Shown: one piece after another, positions 1 to 7,658 of the stretch
Layout of the letters: each line of letters opens with the position of its first letter
Numbering within the stretch: the first letter of the stretch is position 1
Source: Eubacteriaceae bacterium
GTDB taxonomy: Bacteria > Bacillota > Clostridia > Eubacteriales > Anaerofustaceae
Length of the DNA: 51,307 bases
Assembly (NCBI GenBank): GCA_017531485.1
Contig: JAFXKY010000069.1
Coordinates: 1 to 51,307 of the forward strand
Reading direction: 5' to 3'
The notes under the pieces: model-generated
Seen by the model: only the letters and a program-made list of their open reading frames with translations
The model's database searches: none
Told to the model about the DNA's origin: nothing
Position numbers and translations under genes: made by a program

Positions 1-166
1 CATCGCTTGCCCGTGGCTCCGCCACGGGCTGCGGCGTCGCGGAGCGAAGCCGCGCGGCGCGGCCGCCGCCGCGCGAAAGCGAAGCTTTCGCGGCAAAGTG
101 GCGAAGCCACTTTGCGAGCCGTGCCGGCACGGCTCACGGCGGCGGGGGAGGCGGGCGGGAATAAAA
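1..166. repeat. GC-rich hairpin-chain repeat, left copy (truncated)
   Basis: A run of abutting short inverted repeats, far more GC-rich than the surrounding genes. Stems: 9-17/21-29 (loop tcc), 31-40/44-53 (loop gga, one mismatch at 36), a GC-only stem around 52-74, 72-80/84-92 (loop gaa), 93-102/106-115 (loop gaa), 116-124/127-135 (loop cg). It ends in a G-rich arm (136-159) followed by AATAAAAAA. The same series of stems occurs at 51161-51307, and a related element with other stems at 35677-35832. The window begins inside the right arm of its first hairpin, so the left end is missing. No coding potential is believable here. Confidence 0.9.
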
Positions 167-217
167 AAAAGAAGATTTGCGCGACAGCACAAATCAACAT
201 TATAAAACGATGATAAA

Positions 218-244
218 CAAAAATGCCTGCCCGAAGACAAGCAT
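218..244 (-). terminator. Terminator of the vanY-membrane protein operon
   Basis: On the minus strand a 9-bp stem (236-244 with 223-231, two G-U pairs) closes a UUCG loop and is followed by five T. It lies just after the stop codon of the 250-1050 gene and separates it from the repeat. Confidence 0.8.
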
Positions 245-249
245 CTTTA

Positions 250-1050
250 CTATAATAATAAATTCGCGATCTTGCTGTCGACGATCCCTTCGAGGATCAT
301 TATCAGCCACCATATTCCGAATAACGCCAGTATAAAAAACGGATTTGCATATACTGCGTTCGGGAATCCGCTTATTATGAGAACACAGAACGCGATCATG
401 TAAGCAACGATAGCCCTGAGTAAGTTGAGTAGTACATTCTTCACAAAGAACGAGACCAATGCCGCCATGAAACTGCCAAGAAACGCTTTTACTACAAAGA
501 ATCCCCCTGCAATAACTATAAGTATCGCAACGATGAGGAGTATGTTCTGCGCCATGGCAGGAAGTTTTACGAGCTCTGACTGGAAAATGTCGAAAACACG
601 GTTAACGAGAAGTGTCGATAAAAATACAGTCGTTAAAAGTATCAGCGTGTTCGCGTATTTGTTGAAATATCCGTGTGACTGCTTTCCGAGAAGCGCTTCT
701 ATCAGAGCTTCAATTGGACCCGCGATTATTACAACCATCACTGCCTTTAAAAACTCAAAAGCGAAAAAGTGCGTCGTCGTGACCTGCGTGGGAATGACAA
801 CTCCGAAATCTCCCGGATTGAGTCCAAGCGCTGAGAAAAAAGAGTTCGTCATTGACGCAACGGCTCCCATGAAGCCCAAAGTAAATTTCAGTATCTCATT
901 TCCGAACGGGATCGCATCCACCAAAGCTACGATGATGTCTACGGGAGAAGCGTTTATCGGGATGAGTATCAGAAACGGTACGCTGACCTCAACGGCAAGC
1001 ACACATATTACTGTCGCCGCAAAGGCTCTGAGAAACGGTTTGCTTGACAA
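250..1050 (-). CDS. Polytopic membrane protein of unknown function
   Basis: 266 residues, dominated by long hydrophobic stretches: one segment at the N-terminus (about residues 8-32), then several more, with the most obvious near 105-125, 135-155, 168-195, 210-230 and 240-258. No catalytic motif is recognisable. The start is a TTG directly after the TAA stop of the upstream carboxypeptidase gene; the ribosome site GAGGTGG lies inside that gene's last codons, so translation is probably coupled. A function at the membrane linked to cell-wall trimming by its partner is an inference from this coupling only. It is followed by a clear terminator at 218-244. Confidence 0.8.
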   Translation of the reverse strand: MSSKPFLRAFAATVICVLAVEVSVPFLILIPINASPVDIIVALVDAIPFGNEILKFTLGFMGAVASMTNSFFSALGLNPGDFGVVIPTQVTTTHFFAFEFLKAVMVVIIAGPIEALIEALLGKQSHGYFNKYANTLILLTTVFLSTLLVNRVFDIFQSELVKLPAMAQNILLIVAILIVIAGGFFVVKAFLGSFMAALVSFFVKNVLLNLLRAIVAYMIAFCVLIISGFPNAVYANPFFILALFGIWWLIMILEGIVDSKIANLLL

Positions 1051-2076
1051 TTACCACCTCGGGATGCAGAAGAATTCGTCCAGTGTGCACCAGCCTTCTT
1101 CTACGTACTGCGTAGCAAGCTCTTTGCCGATGTAACGATAATGCCACGGCTCGAAAATATATCCCGTGATGTCTTCACTTCCCTTTGTGTAACGGAGAAT
1201 GAAGCCGTACTCATGTCCGTGCTCCATCATCCAGTCGTATTCATCATCATATACCTGATTGTTTGAGATATATCCTTCCCTGCAGGTCCATGTAAGATCT
1301 GCCGCAAAGCCTGTGTGATGCTCGCTGTGACCGGGAACTGCTGTGTCATTCTGATCGGGACCGTATTTCGCAACGGCGCGGTTGTAAAGATATCTCTGTT
1401 CTGAAACTCCGCGGTAACCTGAGTTGACCCAGATGGTGTACCCGTCTTTCTTTGCCGCATCAAACAGATCCTGAAGCGCCCCCGCCGCAAGAGTGGACAT
1501 CTTTCTTCCGCCCACAGTCTTTGTTGCGTGGGGCTTGAAGTTGTCGCCGACTCCCATGTAGGGATTTACGAGAATCGAAGTGTTCTTGTTGGACATCTCC
1601 TGCATTACGACGTTGTATGTATATTTTTCTGTCATGTCAAGGAAACTTACGTCCATTGAAACGACTCTGTCTTCATCACTTCCGTTGTCCGGGATAGCAA
1701 CCACATAATCCCTTATCTTCTTTATGTCGGAGTTTTTCGCAACGCTGACGTCATCCGTAAGATAATACTTCTCTTCACCCGATGCGTTTTCGCCGTAAAT
1801 AAGAGCACCGAAACGGACAACGCCGCCGCATACTGCTGTGTCCGTATTGTTGGAAGCCGTAAAAGATACTCTCTTTACTTTTACTATATCCGTGTCTTTC
1901 CCTTCAAGATATTCTTCCACCTGAGTATAGTCCGTCTTTTTCGGAAAAACCACACTTCCTTCATATTCCTTTACCGCCATATTGTCGTAAAAATATCCCA
2001 CGCCCCCTATGGCCAATACCATTATTCCGAGTATAATAAGCTTTTTAGCAAGATTAAGAGTCTTTTTTCTTTTCAT
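1051..2076 (-). CDS. VanY-family D-alanyl-D-alanine carboxypeptidase (peptidase M15B)
   Basis: 341 residues from the ATG at 2076, chosen because GGAGGG stands 6 nt upstream; an in-frame ATG 90 bases earlier lacks a site. A basic N-terminus and one membrane segment (about residues 12-30) anchor the protein, with an extracellular catalytic domain in the C-terminal half. The zinc/catalytic motifs of the LAS family are visible: SGYRG, then SEHHTGFAADL (His and Asp ligands) and EPWHYRYIG (catalytic Glu309 and ligand His312). The family removes the terminal D-Ala from peptidoglycan stem peptides outside the membrane. No vanR/vanS/vanA genes are nearby, so a housekeeping wall-trimming role is more likely than glycopeptide resistance. 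Confidence 0.9.
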   Translation of the reverse strand: MKRKKTLNLAKKLIILGIMVLAIGGVGYFYDNMAVKEYEGSVVFPKKTDYTQVEEYLEGKDTDIVKVKRVSFTASNNTDTAVCGGVVRFGALIYGENASGEEKYYLTDDVSVAKNSDIKKIRDYVVAIPDNGSDEDRVVSMDVSFLDMTEKYTYNVVMQEMSNKNTSILVNPYMGVGDNFKPHATKTVGGRKMSTLAAGALQDLFDAAKKDGYTIWVNSGYRGVSEQRYLYNRAVAKYGPDQNDTAVPGHSEHHTGFAADLTWTCREGYISNNQVYDDEYDWMMEHGHEYGFILRYTKGSEDITGYIFEPWHYRYIGKELATQYVEEGWCTLDEFFCIPRW

Positions 2077-2094
2077 GTCTTCCCTCCGTATGTA

Positions 2095-2123
2095 AATATA
2101 GTACATTTTAGAGCTTTTGGCAA
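2095..2123 (-). promoter_or_regulatory. Sigma-A promoter for vanY operon
   Basis: On the minus strand TTGCCA (2118-2123), a 17-nt spacer and TATATT (2095-2100), about 20 nt before the ATG at 2076. Confidence 0.6.
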
Positions 2124-2202
2124 ATAAAATGTGATCTTTTGCGAATATTTTCTGTAATGAGGACATTTTTTTGATTTTTCTCAGAGATTCTTTTTTTAAT
2201 TA

Positions 2203-2231
2203 TTGCTATGTAAATTTACTTTCGGTATAAT
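2203..2231 (+). promoter_or_regulatory. Promoter of the ABC transporter operon with palindrome in the spacer
   Basis: TTGCTA (2203-2208), 17-nt spacer, TATAAT (2226-2231). The spacer contains the perfect palindrome GTAAATTTAC (2210-2219), a plausible repressor site. Confidence 0.6.
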
Positions 2232-2276
2232 ATTATATTACATTGCATAGTAAAACTTCAATAAAGGCAGAACAAC

Positions 2277-2978
2277 ATGAGTTTTATAGAATTTAAAGAC
2301 GTATATAAACGATATAAAAACGGCGACGTCGTAATAAACGCCTCTGACGGCATCAACCTCTCCATTGAAAAAGGCGAGTTCGTCACCATCGTCGGCACAA
2401 GCGGCGCGGGAAAGACCACTGTGCTTAATATGCTCGGCGGCATTGACCGTGCGACGGAAGGAGAGATCCTTGTTGACGGTGAAGACATTGTGAAATACAA
2501 TAACAAACGCCTTACTGACTACCGCCGTAATGACGTAGGCTTCGTATTTCAGTTTTATAACCTGATGAACAACCTTACCGTAAAGGAGAATGTGGAACTT
2601 TCCACCCATATCTGCCGCAATGGCATCGACCCGATGGATATGCTCGAAAAAGTAGGTATGGCGCAGTATCACGATATGTTCCCCTCCCAGCTTTCCGGCG
2701 GCCAGCAGCAGAGAGTTGCCGTGGCGAGGGCACTTGCGAAAAATCCCAAGATCCTTCTTTGTGACGAACCGACAGGCGCTCTTGATTATGATACCGCAAA
2801 GGCGATATTGAAACTGCTCAGGGAGCTCAGCGAAAAGATGGATATGACCGTCATCGTCATCACCCACAACCTCGCCATTACTCCCATGGCAGACAGGGTT
2901 ATAAGGATGAAATCAAGTAAGGTAAGGGAAATCATCGTAAACGAAGATGTTATTCCCATTGATGATATAGAGTGGTGA
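2277..2978 (+). CDS. ABC transporter ATPase, MacB/LolD type
   Basis: 233 residues, the usual size. Walker [10 protein letters not shown] at 40-48, Q-loop Gln92, signature LSGGQQQR at 139-146, Walker B ILLCDE ending at Glu164, H-loop His197. This subfamily powers FtsX-type permeases that move or release lipoproteins, peptides or lipids by mechanotransmission rather than classic pore transport. The partner permease starts 4 nt after its stop, so the two form one unit. The ATG follows only a weak site (AAAGGC about 9 nt upstream). The substrate cannot be told from the sequence. Confidence 0.93.
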   Translation: MSFIEFKDVYKRYKNGDVVINASDGINLSIEKGEFVTIVGTSGAGKTTVLNMLGGIDRATEGEILVDGEDIVKYNNKRLTDYRRNDVGFVFQFYNLMNNLTVKENVELSTHICRNGIDPMDMLEKVGMAQYHDMFPSQLSGGQQQRVAVARALAKNPKILLCDEPTGALDYDTAKAILKLLRELSEKMDMTVIVITHNLAITPMADRVIRMKSSKVREIIVNEDVIPIDDIEW

Positions 2979-2982
2979 TATT

Positions 2983-5900
2983 ATGAACAAGACACTTTTA
3001 AAAGACGTCCTTCGTCAGATAAAGGCGACGAAAAACCGCTTCATCTCCATAATGATAATCGTAGCCCTCGGCACAGGCTTTTTCGCAGGGCTCAAAGCAT
3101 CAAGCCCGGATATGATAAGCGTCGCCCAGCAGTATTATTCCGACACCAACCTCATGGACATCGAGCTTCTCTCCACCATGGGTTTTGATGAAGGGGATAT
3201 AAATTACATAAAAGAAAACCTCACCGACATCCGTTCCCTCCGCGGCGGATATTCCGCAGATCTGTTTTCTTCCGCAGAAGGACAGACAACGGAGAATATC
3301 GTAAAGGTTCTCAGCATCGACCTCGAATCGTATTACAACGACCCGGAATATATATCCCTGCCGTCAGTTACGGAAGGCAGGATGATCTCCTCCATGGATG
3401 AATGCCTTGTAGACGTCGGGCTTTCCGGCAACAGCGATTATGAGATCGGGGACAAGATAACTCTTTACGGCGAGAAGGACGAAGACGGAAATGATTCTTC
3501 CGATGATGCCCTCAACATAAAGGAATTCACCGTTGTCGGAAAGATAACAACTCCCGTATATATCTCCCACGAAAGAGGACAGTCCACCATCGGCTCCGGA
3601 AGCATCTCAAGTTATGTTTACCTTTCGGAAGAAGCGTTTAAATACGAAGTCTATACCAATCTTTACATAAACTTCGAAAAAACACGCCACCTCGTCTTTG
3701 ATGACCCCATTTACGAGGCCTTCGTGGAAACAATGGAAGAGGATCTTGAAAATATCGCGTCCGTAAGGAATCCCGAAAGATATAACGCGATCCTCGAAGA
3801 AGCGAACGAAAAGATAGACGACGCACAAAGAGAACTTGATGACGGATATGACGAATATAATTCCGCACTTGCGCAATTCGAAAGGGAAATAAGCTCAGGA
3901 CAGAGAAAGATCAATAACGGCTGGAATGAGATAAACAAATTCGAAAAGAGCCTCCCCGAACTGAGAAAACAGTACGACAGCGGCATCGTCGAATATGAAA
4001 ACGGAATAAAGGAATATGAAGCCGGACTTAAAAAACTGAAGGAAAACGAAAGCTATGTCAGCGACTTCAGAAAAGTATATTCCGAGCTCAACGATGTTTA
4101 TTCCTCTCTCGCTTCAGCGGAAAGATCTCTCCCGACGGATGAGGAAGAGGGAAGTGTTGACGAGATAAAAAGTATCGTATCTTCCGCCGAAAGCACTTCA
4201 AAGGCGTTCGTCAGCAAATACCGTATGTTCTGCGGTTTTATGCTGCAGATCGATTCTCCCGTCGTTCCGTCCTCCGGTGGAGTTACGGACAATTCCTCCG
4301 CAAAGGAATACCTCGCATCTGTCAGAAGTTCATTCTCAAAAATGGACTCAGCCCTCAAAGGTCCCATAAATGAATATGAAGACGGACTCGAAAAGCTTGA
4401 AGACGGAAAAGTACAGCTCGAAAAAGGTAAAAAACAGCTCGATGAACTTAAAAAGATCCTCGACGGAGCAAATAAGACAATCAGCTCTACCCGTGCCCAG
4501 CTCCGCGAAGCACAGCTTGACCTGAACCGTTCGAAAACATCTGCCCAGAGAGAACTGAACAAGGCGAAACAAGAACTCGAAGACGGTCAGAAGACCCTTG
4601 ATGAAGAAAAGAAAAAGCTTGATGACATAAAAGTTCCCGAGTGGTTCATTTACGACCGTTCCAACAACCCCGGATATTCCGGATATGTGGAAAATACCCA
4701 GAGGATCGACCGCGTTGCTGTGGTCTTCCCCATATTCTTCGTTGCGGTCGCAATGCTCGTATCCCTCACGACAATGAGCCGAATGGTCGAAGAGCAGAGA
4801 ACGCAGATCGGAACAATGAAAGCCCTCGGTTATTCAAACCTCAGCATTATGTCAAAATACATCATCTATGCTGTCAGCGCGAGCATCCTCGGAAGCATCA
4901 TGGGGCTTGCGGCAGGATTCACGGTGCTTCCTACGGTAATATATAACGCATACCGCAGCATGTACGTGCTTCCTGAACTGAAGCCGATGATATACTGGGA
5001 ATATGCTATCCTGTGTACCGTCGTTGCCATCCTCTGCACGACTGTTGCAGCAGTATATTCCTGCAATAAGGAATTAAAGGAAAAGCCCGCGTCCCTCATG
5101 AGGGCAAAGGCTCCGAAGATCGGAAAGAGGGTCTTTCTCGAAAAACTTCCGTTCGTATGGAACCGTCTTAACTTCATGCAGAAAGTCACCGTCAGAAATA
5201 TGCTCCGCTATAAAAAGCGTATCGCAATGACAGTCGTTGGCATCGCAGGCTGTACGGCGCTTCTGGTGGCAGGATTCGGACTTAAATATTCCATTTCGTC
5301 AATAACATCCCTGCAGTTCGGAGAGATCTTCCATTATGACATCAACATCGTCCTCTCCGACGACGTCAAGGAAGAATATCACGATGAAATGAGCTCATTT
5401 GTCAACAATACCGACAACATGGAAAGCTCACTGTTCGTTTCTCAGGAAACGGTAATGTCTTCATCAGATGCCGCATCCGCCAAGGAAGCATATCTGTTCG
5501 TGGCGAAGGAGCCTGAAAAGATCCATGATTATATATCTCTCCGCGACAGACGATCAGGCGAGCGGATCGATATCACCGACGGCGGCGCAGTCATCAACGA
5601 AAAGCTTGCGAAGCTTCTCGATATCGGAATCGGGGATGAAGTATCGTTCATTGTTCAGTCAGGAAGGGAAGTTTCCCTGCCCGTTACGGGAATTACGGAA
5701 AACTACGCCCTGAACTATATCTACACCACCCAACAGACCATCGAAGAAGTTTCCGGAGATGAAGTTACGTATAATATGATGCTCGGCCGACTTAAAGACG
5801 ATAATCTGATCGACGAAACGTCATCAAAGCTCATGGAAAACGAAGATGTCCTTACTATCGTCAACGTTTCAACGACGGCGAAAGGCACATTTGATGAAGT

Positions 5901-6312
5901 TGCCGACAGGCTTTCTCTCATCATCGTCGTCATCATCGCCTGCTCAGGACTTTTGGAGATCGTCGTGCTTTATAACCTCGCAAGCATCAACATCGCCGAA
6001 CGACTCAGGGAGATCGCAACCATCAAGGTCCTCGGTTTTTACGAAAACGAAACTTCGGATTATATCACCCGTGAGAGCATAATCTCCACGGCGCTGGGAA
6101 TAATCCTCGGGCTTATAATGGGTATCCCGTTCAAGTCATTCATCGTCTCCGCCGCAGAGGTGGATACGGTAATGTTCGCGCCGGGAGTCAACTTTACAAG
6201 CTTCCTTTATGCGACGATTCTCACCATTATCTTCGCATGGGTAGTAAATATAATGATGTATTTCATGTTAAAGAAGATCCCAATGGCGGAATCATTAAAG
6301 AGCGTGGAATAA
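2983..6312 (+). CDS. Giant FtsX/MacB-family ABC permease with long coiled-coil ectodomain
   Basis: 1109 residues. One membrane helix near 20-42 is followed by a long extracytoplasmic region. Residues about 270-560 are rich in Glu, Lys and Leu and repeat phrases like DGLEKLEDGK and EYENGIKEYEAG, the pattern seen in YhgE/Pip-type and related long permeases. Two FtsX cores follow: three helices around 585-710 (with QIGTMKALGYS) and three at the C-terminus around 980-1095 (with REIATIKVLGFYENE). The paired ATPase lies directly upstream, so it is one complete exporter or mechanotransmitter. FtsX pairs in Firmicutes often handle lipids, antimicrobial peptides or wall hydrolase control; which applies here is unknown. 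No sensor kinase or regulator lies nearby. Confidence 0.9.
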   Translation: MNKTLLKDVLRQIKATKNRFISIMIIVALGTGFFAGLKASSPDMISVAQQYYSDTNLMDIELLSTMGFDEGDINYIKENLTDIRSLRGGYSADLFSSAEGQTTENIVKVLSIDLESYYNDPEYISLPSVTEGRMISSMDECLVDVGLSGNSDYEIGDKITLYGEKDEDGNDSSDDALNIKEFTVVGKITTPVYISHERGQSTIGSGSISSYVYLSEEAFKYEVYTNLYINFEKTRHLVFDDPIYEAFVETMEEDLENIASVRNPERYNAILEEANEKIDDAQRELDDGYDEYNSALAQFEREISSGQRKINNGWNEINKFEKSLPELRKQYDSGIVEYENGIKEYEAGLKKLKENESYVSDFRKVYSELNDVYSSLASAERSLPTDEEEGSVDEIKSIVSSAESTSKAFVSKYRMFCGFMLQIDSPVVPSSGGVTDNSSAKEYLASVRSSFSKMDSALKGPINEYEDGLEKLEDGKVQLEKGKKQLDELKKILDGANKTISSTRAQLREAQLDLNRSKTSAQRELNKAKQELEDGQKTLDEEKKKLDDIKVPEWFIYDRSNNPGYSGYVENTQRIDRVAVVFPIFFVAVAMLVSLTTMSRMVEEQRTQIGTMKALGYSNLSIMSKYIIYAVSASILGSIMGLAAGFTVLPTVIYNAYRSMYVLPELKPMIYWEYAILCTVVAILCTTVAAVYSCNKELKEKPASLMRAKAPKIGKRVFLEKLPFVWNRLNFMQKVTVRNMLRYKKRIAMTVVGIAGCTALLVAGFGLKYSISSITSLQFGEIFHYDINIVLSDDVKEEYHDEMSSFVNNTDNMESSLFVSQETVMSSSDAASAKEAYLFVAKEPEKIHDYISLRDRRSGERIDITDGGAVINEKLAKLLDIGIGDEVSFIVQSGREVSLPVTGITENYALNYIYTTQQTIEEVSGDEVTYNMMLGRLKDDNLIDETSSKLMENEDVLTIVNVSTTAKGTFDEVADRLSLIIVVIIACSGLLEIVVLYNLASINIAERLREIATIKVLGFYENETSDYITRESIISTALGIILGLIMGIPFKSFIVSAAEVDTVMFAPGVNFTSFLYATILTIIFAWVVNIMMYFMLKKIPMAESLKSVE

Positions 6313-6320
6313 AATAAATA

Positions 6321-6350
6321 AGCAGACTGCCGTTGCAGTCTGCTTTATCT
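6321..6350 (+). terminator. Terminator after the ABC operon
   Basis: Perfect 10-bp stem AGCAGACTGC/GCAGTCTGCT (6321-6330 with 6335-6344), loop cgtt, then a T-rich stretch. Confidence 0.85.
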
Positions 6351-6364
6351 TTTCTGAAAACTGA

Positions 6365-6388
6365 GACCGTCAAAAGTTTTTGACGGTC
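6365..6388 (-). terminator. Terminator-like hairpin for the coiled-coil gene
   Basis: Near-perfect stem GACCGTCAAAA/TTTTTGACGGTC just downstream (minus strand) of the gene ending at 6396; the T-run after it is weak. Confidence 0.55.
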
Positions 6389-6395
6389 CTTGTTA

Positions 6396-7328
6396 TTATT
6401 TCATGGAATTTATTGCGCTGTTTATTGCGCTTATGCTCATCTTGTCGAGGCCGAATGTGGGAACGTCGTTTATTTCAAATGACTCTTTCGCAGCCTTTTC
6501 CTTTGAAGCTTCCGAAAAGCTCTTGGGAGATTCTTTTGCGGAGTTGATGACAGGCGGTTTTTCTGCCCATTTCGGTTCTCTTTTTGATGAAGATGATTCG
6601 GGAAGATACGGCGAATATGTAAGAACAGGAGTTTTCGGCTCTGCGAGAAGCTCGTCTTCTCTCTCTTCCAGAAGTGCGCTTCTTGCCTTTATCACTTCAT
6701 AAAGCGAATTTATATCGTCAAAGAGCTTGTCGATATGCTCTTTTTTTGCCGAGTTTTCTCTCATCATCTTCTCCGCACGCTCTCTGAGCTCTTCTTCCTT
6801 CTTTGAGAGCCTTGTTTCCGAGGATTGTAACCTCTGGATCGCATTTATGAGAGTGGAGATCTCTCTCTGGATGTCGAAAAGTCTGTTCACGTCATAATTG
6901 TAAAGCAGGTCTTCGTCGATCCTCTCTTCGCCGAAAATGTCTGTGCGGGTCTTCTTCTCCGGTTCTGCCTTTTCGGGCTCATCCTCACGGAATGCTTCAT
7001 AAGCCATTTTTGAAGAAACATTTTCTTCCGGAGCCGGCTCATATCTGAACTTTCCGAGAAGGTCGGAAAATACGGAGTATTTATTATTCTTTTTCGTTTC
7101 CCGCGTCTTTCGGGGCTTTTCGGCTGTGGGAGAACTTTCCTGCGCTTTTGGCTGTGGCGGTATATTCTTTTTCGGCTGCACAAGCGGCTCGATGTGATCA
7201 TAAAGGTTTTTATATCTTTCTTTGGAAGGCTTTTCTTCGTCAAAGAAGTCGTCATTAAGAGAAAAGGATACGGGGGATTTGATAAAATCTTCAATGTCTG
7301 ATGAATGAAACTTATCGTAGTTTGTCAT
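6396..7328 (-). CDS. Acidic coiled-coil protein of unknown function
   Basis: 310 residues with no recognisable catalytic domain. The first third is charged and proline-rich, apparently disordered; residues about 145-235 are a heptad-like Glu/Lys/Leu region (coiled coil); a Ser/Pro/Lys linker follows; the end is a short hydrophobic stretch (TFGLDKMSISAINSAINSMK). No signal peptide or membrane helix, so it is probably cytosolic and structural or scaffolding. The ATG has AAAGGAG 7 nt upstream and a strong promoter behind it, so it is a real gene. It is monocistronic, converging with the ABC operon and divergent from the penicillin-binding protein gene. Confidence 0.8.
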   Translation of the reverse strand: MTNYDKFHSSDIEDFIKSPVSFSLNDDFFDEEKPSKERYKNLYDHIEPLVQPKKNIPPQPKAQESSPTAEKPRKTRETKKNNKYSVFSDLLGKFRYEPAPEENVSSKMAYEAFREDEPEKAEPEKKTRTDIFGEERIDEDLLYNYDVNRLFDIQREISTLINAIQRLQSSETRLSKKEEELRERAEKMMRENSAKKEHIDKLFDDINSLYEVIKARSALLEEREDELLAEPKTPVLTYSPYLPESSSSKREPKWAEKPPVINSAKESPKSFSEASKEKAAKESFEINDVPTFGLDKMSISAINSAINSMK

Positions 7329-7389
7329 TTTTTTCTCCTTTCTCTTTTATGCTGAAATATTTTTCAAGATGCTGTGTATATTACACCTT

Positions 7390-7418
7390 ATTATATACAA
7401 TTTACGGTTTCAATTCAA
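7390..7418 (-). promoter_or_regulatory. Sigma-A promoter of the coiled-coil gene
   Basis: Minus strand TTGAAT (7413-7418), 17-nt spacer, TATAAT (7390-7395). It sits in the 330-base divergent intergenic region 7329-7658, in which I otherwise see only the opposite promoter and AT-rich sequence. Confidence 0.7.
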
Positions 7419-7554
7419 CATAAAAATATTTATCCTGCAATTTATTTTTCACCTGCATTATACTTATCTTAAAATGAAAATAATGCCGAAAAATGAACAT
7501 CAGGTGAATTTTACCGGAAAAATCAATTAAAGTGATTTAAAAATCGCCCTTTTG

Positions 7555-7583
7555 TTGCTTATGCGAAAAAAAAAGTATATAAT
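7555..7583 (+). promoter_or_regulatory. Promoter of the class A PBP gene
   Basis: TTGCTT (7555-7560), 17-nt spacer, perfect TATAAT (7578-7583), leader of about 70 nt before the ATG. Confidence 0.6.
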
Positions 7584-7658
7584 AACAGAGATTAGGCTTG
7601 AAAAGCACTCATCACAGGGTTAAGGAAAAATACATATCAAAGACTAAGGAGGTCTGTT

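Noticed and set aside
1-166. CRISPR array or rRNA-like region at the window edges
   Set aside because: The repeated units are palindromes with different stems directly abutting each other, without identical repeats separated by unique spacers, and there are no cas genes. No rRNA sequence recognised.
7-213. Open frame of 68 residues in the left repeat
   Set aside because: It reads through hairpin stems with Arg/Ala-rich low-complexity product and no start signal. Similar frames occur in the right copy, both without support.
425-1135. 236-residue plus-strand frame
   Set aside because: Antisense to the membrane protein gene; the product is basic, Thr-rich and lacks a ribosome site.
1051-2076. 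Vancomycin-resistance cluster suggested by VanY
   Set aside because: No vanRS, vanH, ligase or vanX around; VanY-family enzymes are common housekeeping carboxypeptidases.
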